Part shown: piece by piece, positions 61,062 through 64,000 of the stretch
How the letters are laid out: each line of letters opens with the position of its first letter
Numbering within the stretch: the stretch's first letter is position 1
NCBI RefSeq assembly: GCF_016595275.2
Contig: NZ_JAENIQ020000001.1
Coordinates: forward strand, 558,001-622,000
Length of the DNA: 64,000 nt
Source: Corynebacterium pygosceleis
Lineage (GTDB): Bacteria > Actinomycetota > Actinomycetes > Mycobacteriales > Mycobacteriaceae
Reading direction: 5' to 3'
Notes under the pieces: generated by a model
Told to the model about the DNA's origin: nothing
The model's input: only the letters and a program-made list of their open reading frames with translations
Database searches by the model: none
Translations under genes and position numbers: made by a program

Positions 61062-61083
61062 GTCAAACAGTAAGGGGATGAAC

Positions 61084-61566
61084 ATGGCCGACCACATCGA
61101 CCGGATCATCGACCAGTGGCGCACCACCCACCCCGACATCGACCCCGAACCGATGGAACTTCCCGCCCGACTCCAGTACCTCGCCAGGGCCGCCGGCGAC
61201 CGCATCACCGCCAACCTGGCACGCTTCAACCTAGAACGATGGCAGTTCGACGTCCTCGCCACCCTCCGCCGCACGGACCGGGCACTGACCGCCGGGGAAC
61301 TCTGCGCCAACTCCATGATCTCCGGCTCGGCGATGACCAACCGCGTCGACAAGCTCGCCGCCGCCGGCCTGCTCACCCGCTGCACCGACCCCGACAACCG
61401 CCGCTGCGTCCGCATCACACTCACCGACGCCGGACGCGAACTCGTCGACGAGGTCCTGCCCACCCACCTCGACACCTGCCGCGACACCCTCACCGGACTC
61501 ACCGACGACGAGCGGGAGACACTCGGACACCTGCTCCGCAAGGCACTGGCGGCCCACACCGGATGA
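61084..61566 (+). CDS. MarR-family transcriptional regulator
   Basis: The 160-residue protein has the MarR winged helix: RWQFDVLATLRRTDRALTAGEL, then MISGSAMTNRVDKLAAAGLL, and the wing RCTDPDNRRCVRITLTDAG, followed by helices for dimerisation. ATG 61084 is preferred since AAGGGG lies 6 bases before it; an ATG at 61078 directly abuts that site. It is coupled by ATGA to the Aag-type glycosylase gene and divergent from the nitroreductase and transporter genes, so it may sense an electrophile or alkylating agent. Confidence 0.85.
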   Translation: MADHIDRIIDQWRTTHPDIDPEPMELPARLQYLARAAGDRITANLARFNLERWQFDVLATLRRTDRALTAGELCANSMISGSAMTNRVDKLAAAGLLTRCTDPDNRRCVRITLTDAGRELVDEVLPTHLDTCRDTLTGLTDDERETLGHLLRKALAAHTG

Positions 61567-62138
61567 TCGACTTCGCACAACCCGCCGACAGGGTCGCACC
61601 CCTGCTCCTCGGCTGCACCCTCAGCCACGCAGGCGTCACCGTCCGACTCACCGAGGTCGAGGCCTACCTCGGCGAACAGGACGACGCCTCCCACGCCCGC
61701 CGCGGAAAGACACCACGCAACGCCGCCATGTTCGGCCCACCCGGCCGGATGTACGTCTACATCTCCTACGGCATCCACCGGGCCGGCAACATCGTCTGCC
61801 ACCCACCCGGCGGCAGCGGCGGAATCCTCCTCCGCGCCGGCGAGGTCGTGGACGGCCACGACACCGCACGCGCCCGGCGCGGCCCGACGATCCCCGACGC
61901 CCGCCTCGCACAGGGACCGGGCAACCTCGGCCGGACACTCGCCCTCCACATCGACCACAACCACTCCCCCGTCCTTCACTCCGGAACCGACGGCTTCATC
62001 CTGAGAGACCGCGACCACGAACCGCACTGGACCACCGGCCCCCGGATCGGCATCACCCGCAACGCCGACGCGCCCCTGCGTTTCTATCTGCCCGGCGACC
62101 CCACCGTCACCAGCCCACGCGGACGCGCGCGGCACTGA
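61563..62138 (+). CDS. Aag/Mpg-type 3-methyladenine DNA glycosylase
   Basis: The 191-residue protein matches the Aag/MPG family: LTEVEAYLGEQDDASHARRG with the catalytic glutamate, TPRNAAMFGPPGRMYVYISYG, LRAGEV, and GPGNLGRTLAL, ending near RIGITRNADAPLRFYLPG. It excises alkylated purines and hypoxanthine and is unrelated in fold to TagI. Its ATG overlaps the marR stop, so repair and regulation share one mRNA. Unusual: MPG genes are seldom under a MarR protein. Confidence 0.88.
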   Translation: MIDFAQPADRVAPLLLGCTLSHAGVTVRLTEVEAYLGEQDDASHARRGKTPRNAAMFGPPGRMYVYISYGIHRAGNIVCHPPGGSGGILLRAGEVVDGHDTARARRGPTIPDARLAQGPGNLGRTLALHIDHNHSPVLHSGTDGFILRDRDHEPHWTTGPRIGITRNADAPLRFYLPGDPTVTSPRGRARH

Positions 62139-62178
62139 CCTGCACCGAATACCACACCACCCACGTTAGGATCCGGGC

Positions 62179-62964
62179 ATGGAGCAACTGCAACCCGACG
62201 CCGTCACCGTGCTCATGGGCGTGTCCACCACCACGCCCGCCGACCTGATCAGCACCACACTCGCCAGCCTCGCCAAGCAGTCCCTGCGCCCCACCCGCAT
62301 CATCGTCGCGGCGGACGCACGCCTCCACCCGACCCTCGAGAAGCAGCTCACCTCCCCCGAGGCCCACGACATGGGCATCATCTACACCGTCGCCGACGAA
62401 CCGGGGCCGGCCGCCGCGCTCGACACGGGCCTCGCCCACGTCGACACGGAGTACACCGCCCGCATCAATCCCGGCGACATCCCCCACCCCGACCGGCTGC
62501 GCCGCCAACTGGACACCTTCCACCAACGACGCGTCGACATCCTCGGCACCGCCGTCATGGAACTCGACCGCACCACCGACGCCACCGACCCCGTCAGCCT
62601 CCTCGGCGCGGACCTCTCCGTCCGCACCATGCCCAGCTCACACAACGAAGCCACCCGCCACCTCGGCCGCCGCAGCCCCGTCATCGACGGCACCGCCATG
62701 GCACGCACCACCACCATGCGCGACGCCGGTGGATACCGGGGCGGCGGACACGAGGCCGACCGCGACCTGTGGGTCCGCATGATCGGGGCGGGTGCCCGGG
62801 TCCGCAACCTGCCCACCCCGCTGACCTGGCAGCGCATCGACATCGGTACCGGACCTGCACCGAGCCGCGCGGACAGGAGGGCGGCGAGCCGGAGCGTCCG
62901 GGACACCCTCGACGAGCAGGGCATCCCCAGGAAGGGCTTCTGGCGGAGGCTGTTCGGTCGCTGA
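62179..62964 (+). CDS. GT2-fold glycosyltransferase-like protein with altered metal motif
   Basis: The 261-residue protein has the GT-A opening TVLMGVSTTTPADLISTTLASLAKQS and the region EYTARINPGDIPHPDRLRRQL, where active WcaA-type enzymes have RLDADD. The metal-binding aspartates are reduced to NPGD, so catalysis may be altered or lost. ATG 62179 lies 6 bases from TAGGAT (62167-62172). No other glycan genes adjoin it. Confidence 0.7.
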   Translation: MEQLQPDAVTVLMGVSTTTPADLISTTLASLAKQSLRPTRIIVAADARLHPTLEKQLTSPEAHDMGIIYTVADEPGPAAALDTGLAHVDTEYTARINPGDIPHPDRLRRQLDTFHQRRVDILGTAVMELDRTTDATDPVSLLGADLSVRTMPSSHNEATRHLGRRSPVIDGTAMARTTTMRDAGGYRGGGHEADRDLWVRMIGAGARVRNLPTPLTWQRIDIGTGPAPSRADRRAASRSVRDTLDEQGIPRKGFWRRLFGR

Positions 62965-63026
62965 ACGGCGGCGTGCGTTGCACCGGACCCGCTCTCTTCA
63001 TGTCCGCCGGGCGTCGATACGCACGC

Positions 63027-63060
63027 TTCACGACCACCCCGTCGATGGACGGGGCTTCTC
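63027..63060 (-). mobile_element. Remnant of an IS605/IS200-type right end
   Basis: On the minus strand the sequence GAGAAGCCCCGTC, GATG-type loop and GACGGGGTGG, then TCGTGAAG, resembles the hairpin end of IS605-family TnpB elements, which read GAAGCCCCGTCC...GGACGGGGTAGTTCA. The hairpin arms are CCCCGTC (63037-63043) and GACGGGG (63048-63054). Reading through it gives GEAPSIDGVVV, as often seen at TnpB tails. No tnpA or tnpB is present. Confidence 0.5.
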
Positions 63061-63147
63061 CCGAGCCTCTGAAGTGGCTCGTCGATACGTCATCATTGCG
63101 TGCAAACACCGGCGCACACCACGAAACGCCCAGGTGGCTCCTCCGGT

Positions 63148-63169
63148 CAGTGCGTGTTAACACGTACTG
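63148..63169. repeat. Palindrome of the TGCGTGYTARCACG family, copy 2
   Basis: CAGTGCGTGTT and AACACGTACTG form a 22-base palindrome with one mismatched pair; the central 12 bases CGTGTTAACACG are perfect. Confidence 0.6.
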
Positions 63170-63287
63170 ACGATCAACCGGTTCACCACCGGATGTGCCG
63201 GCACCCCGCCACCGGTCAGTGCCCCTGGACGCTCGCCGCCGCGTGCGAAGAGGATCCGCGCGACCGAAAATCCCCGGATGGGGCGCC

Positions 63288-63317
63288 TCACTGTTGCGTG
63301 TTAGCACGCACCAGTGA
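63288..63317. repeat. Palindrome of the TGCGTGYTARCACG family, copy 3
   Basis: TCACTGTTGCGTGTT and AGCACGCACCAGTGA form a 30-base palindrome with three mismatched pairs, the longest copy in the window. It lies 32 bases after the stop of the gamma-glutamyltransferase gene and could act as its terminator. Confidence 0.6.
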
Positions 63318-63348
63318 GAAGAACGGCCCCCCACCCGAACGGGCCGGA

Positions 63349-64000
63349 TCAGACCCCGCCCACGGTCCCCTCACGACGCGGATCCGCCCCGCCACTGATC
63401 CGGCCGTCGGGCCGCACGACGAGCACGGCGGCACCGCTCGGCTGATCGGCGAGCTGCACCCGGTGGCCACGGGAAACCAGTCCGTCGATCAACACTCGGG
63501 CGGGCCCGTCCTCGGCGGCGCCGATCAGGGGATGTTCACCACCGACGGCGGTCACACGTGTGTTCCGCGCCCCGAAATTCGGGGAACCCACCGCCTGCTG
63601 CGCGTCCAGACCCCAGTCGATGAGTGCGATGAGGATCTTGACGACGTACTGGATGATCACCGCCCCACCCGGTGCGCCGACCACGGCCCGCAGATCGGGG
63701 CCGTCGAACACGAGGGTCGGCGCCATCGAGGAGCGGGGCCGCTTGCCGGGCTCAACGCGGTTCGCCACGGGACGTCCGTGGACGTCGACGGGCTCGGCGG
63801 AGAAGTCGGTCAGCGTGTTGTTCAGGAGGAACCCGCACACCATGTGGAAGGACCCGAACCCGATCTCGATGCTCGTGGTCAGGCTGACCGCGTTGCCTTC
63901 GGCGTCGATGACACTGACCTGGCTGGTGCCGTACTCGGGCAGGTCACGTCCGGCGGCGAGTCCGTTCGTGGGCAGCCCCGGTTCAGCGGTGCCCATGGTC
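63349..64000 (-). CDS. Gamma-glutamyltransferase, 3' part
   Basis: The gene continues beyond the window. The visible 216 codons are the C-terminal (small-subunit) part of a gamma-glutamyltranspeptidase. The autocleavage and nucleophile site is at GTSQVSV, followed by DAEGNAVSLTTSIEIGFGS, then KRPRSSMAPT, and GAPGG where most members have GSPGG. The histidine of the usual T-T-H is Gln here, as in some other actinobacterial members. It would split or transfer gamma-glutamyl groups from glutathione-like compounds, probably outside the cell. Confidence 0.82.
   Translation of the reverse strand, partial: TMGTAEPGLPTNGLAAGRDLPEYGTSQVSVIDAEGNAVSLTTSIEIGFGSFHMVCGFLLNNTLTDFSAEPVDVHGRPVANRVEPGKRPRSSMAPTLVFDGPDLRAVVGAPGGAVIIQYVVKILIALIDWGLDAQQAVGSPNFGARNTRVTAVGGEHPLIGAAEDGPARVLIDGLVSRGHRVQLADQPSGAAVLVVRPDGRISGGADPRREGTVGGV

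Larger units (their letters stand above)
62965..63348. other. Repeat-rich spacer without genes
   Basis: This 384-base gap holds no gene. It contains an IS605-type end remnant and at least two palindromes of the TGCGTGYTARCACG family, described separately. A decayed half-match GCGTGCAAACAC starts at 63098, 54 bases before the palindrome at 63152, the same arrangement as in the spacer at 33052-33316. Confidence 0.6.

Noticed and set aside
33052..63348. CRISPR array formed by the GCGTGYTARCACGC repeats
   Set aside because: Only isolated copies in two distant spacers, irregular spacing and no cas genes.

Overview
The window is a high-GC chromosome segment from a mycolic-acid actinobacterium, most likely a Corynebacterium. 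The basis is the arabinogalactan block wzt, glfT1, a GtrA-family gene, dprE1, dprE2, aftA and a single emb (mycobacteria normally carry three emb genes), a C. glutamicum-style sialic acid locus, and many genes whose start codon lies 6-8 bases behind a TANNNT -10 box, as expected for leaderless mRNAs. The species cannot be named from the sequence alone. I see no tRNA, rRNA or CRISPR array.

Region 1 (1-21964), cell wall and sialic acid. The wzt 3' end and glfT1 are separated by about 9.6 kb holding a complete sialic acid module: divergent nanR, then siaE-siaF-siaG-siaI (ABC importer with a fused permease-ATPase), nanA, nanK and nanE. Imported N-acetylneuraminate would be cleaved by NanA, the ManNAc phosphorylated by NanK and epimerised by NanE to GlcNAc-6-phosphate. 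After glfT1 come a GtrA-family gene, a pRiA4b-ORF3-like gene, three small conserved genes and dprE1-dprE2-aftA-emb, which makes decaprenyl-phosphoarabinose and starts the arabinan.

Region 2 (21965-42300), mixed housekeeping: a secreted GH25 muramidase, a PrsW-type membrane protease with a decayed paralogue fragment nearby, an M13 metallopeptidase, a PadR-controlled ABC exporter, ogt, an HSL-type esterase, VOC/S4/YbjQ genes, a LysE exporter, an SDR, tagI-alkB, hrpB, a small membrane protein behind a structured leader, PAP2 and TauE/SafE proteins.

Region 3 (about 43.5-50.1 kb), an accessory island of visibly lower GC. It holds orphan membrane proteins, a frameshifted secreted protein, an IS3-type OrfA relic, a frameshifted LGFP-repeat gene and a frameshifted phospholipase A2 gene. 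On its left is an intact AbrB-family gene and on its right a truncated second copy of an internal part of that gene.

Region 4 (50193-64000) returns to ordinary high-GC genes: a GNAT enzyme, an SDR coupled to a DUF885 peptidase, a GNAT-LOG fusion divergent from a Sir2 deacylase with a coupled CrtI-like oxidoreductase, a ROK regulator with two clear operators, HAD and gamma carbonic anhydrase genes, a DMT transporter, a nitroreductase divergent from MarR plus Aag/Mpg glycosylase, a GT2 protein, a repeat-rich spacer with an IS605-type end remnant, and the 3' part of a gamma-glutamyltransferase gene that runs off the window.
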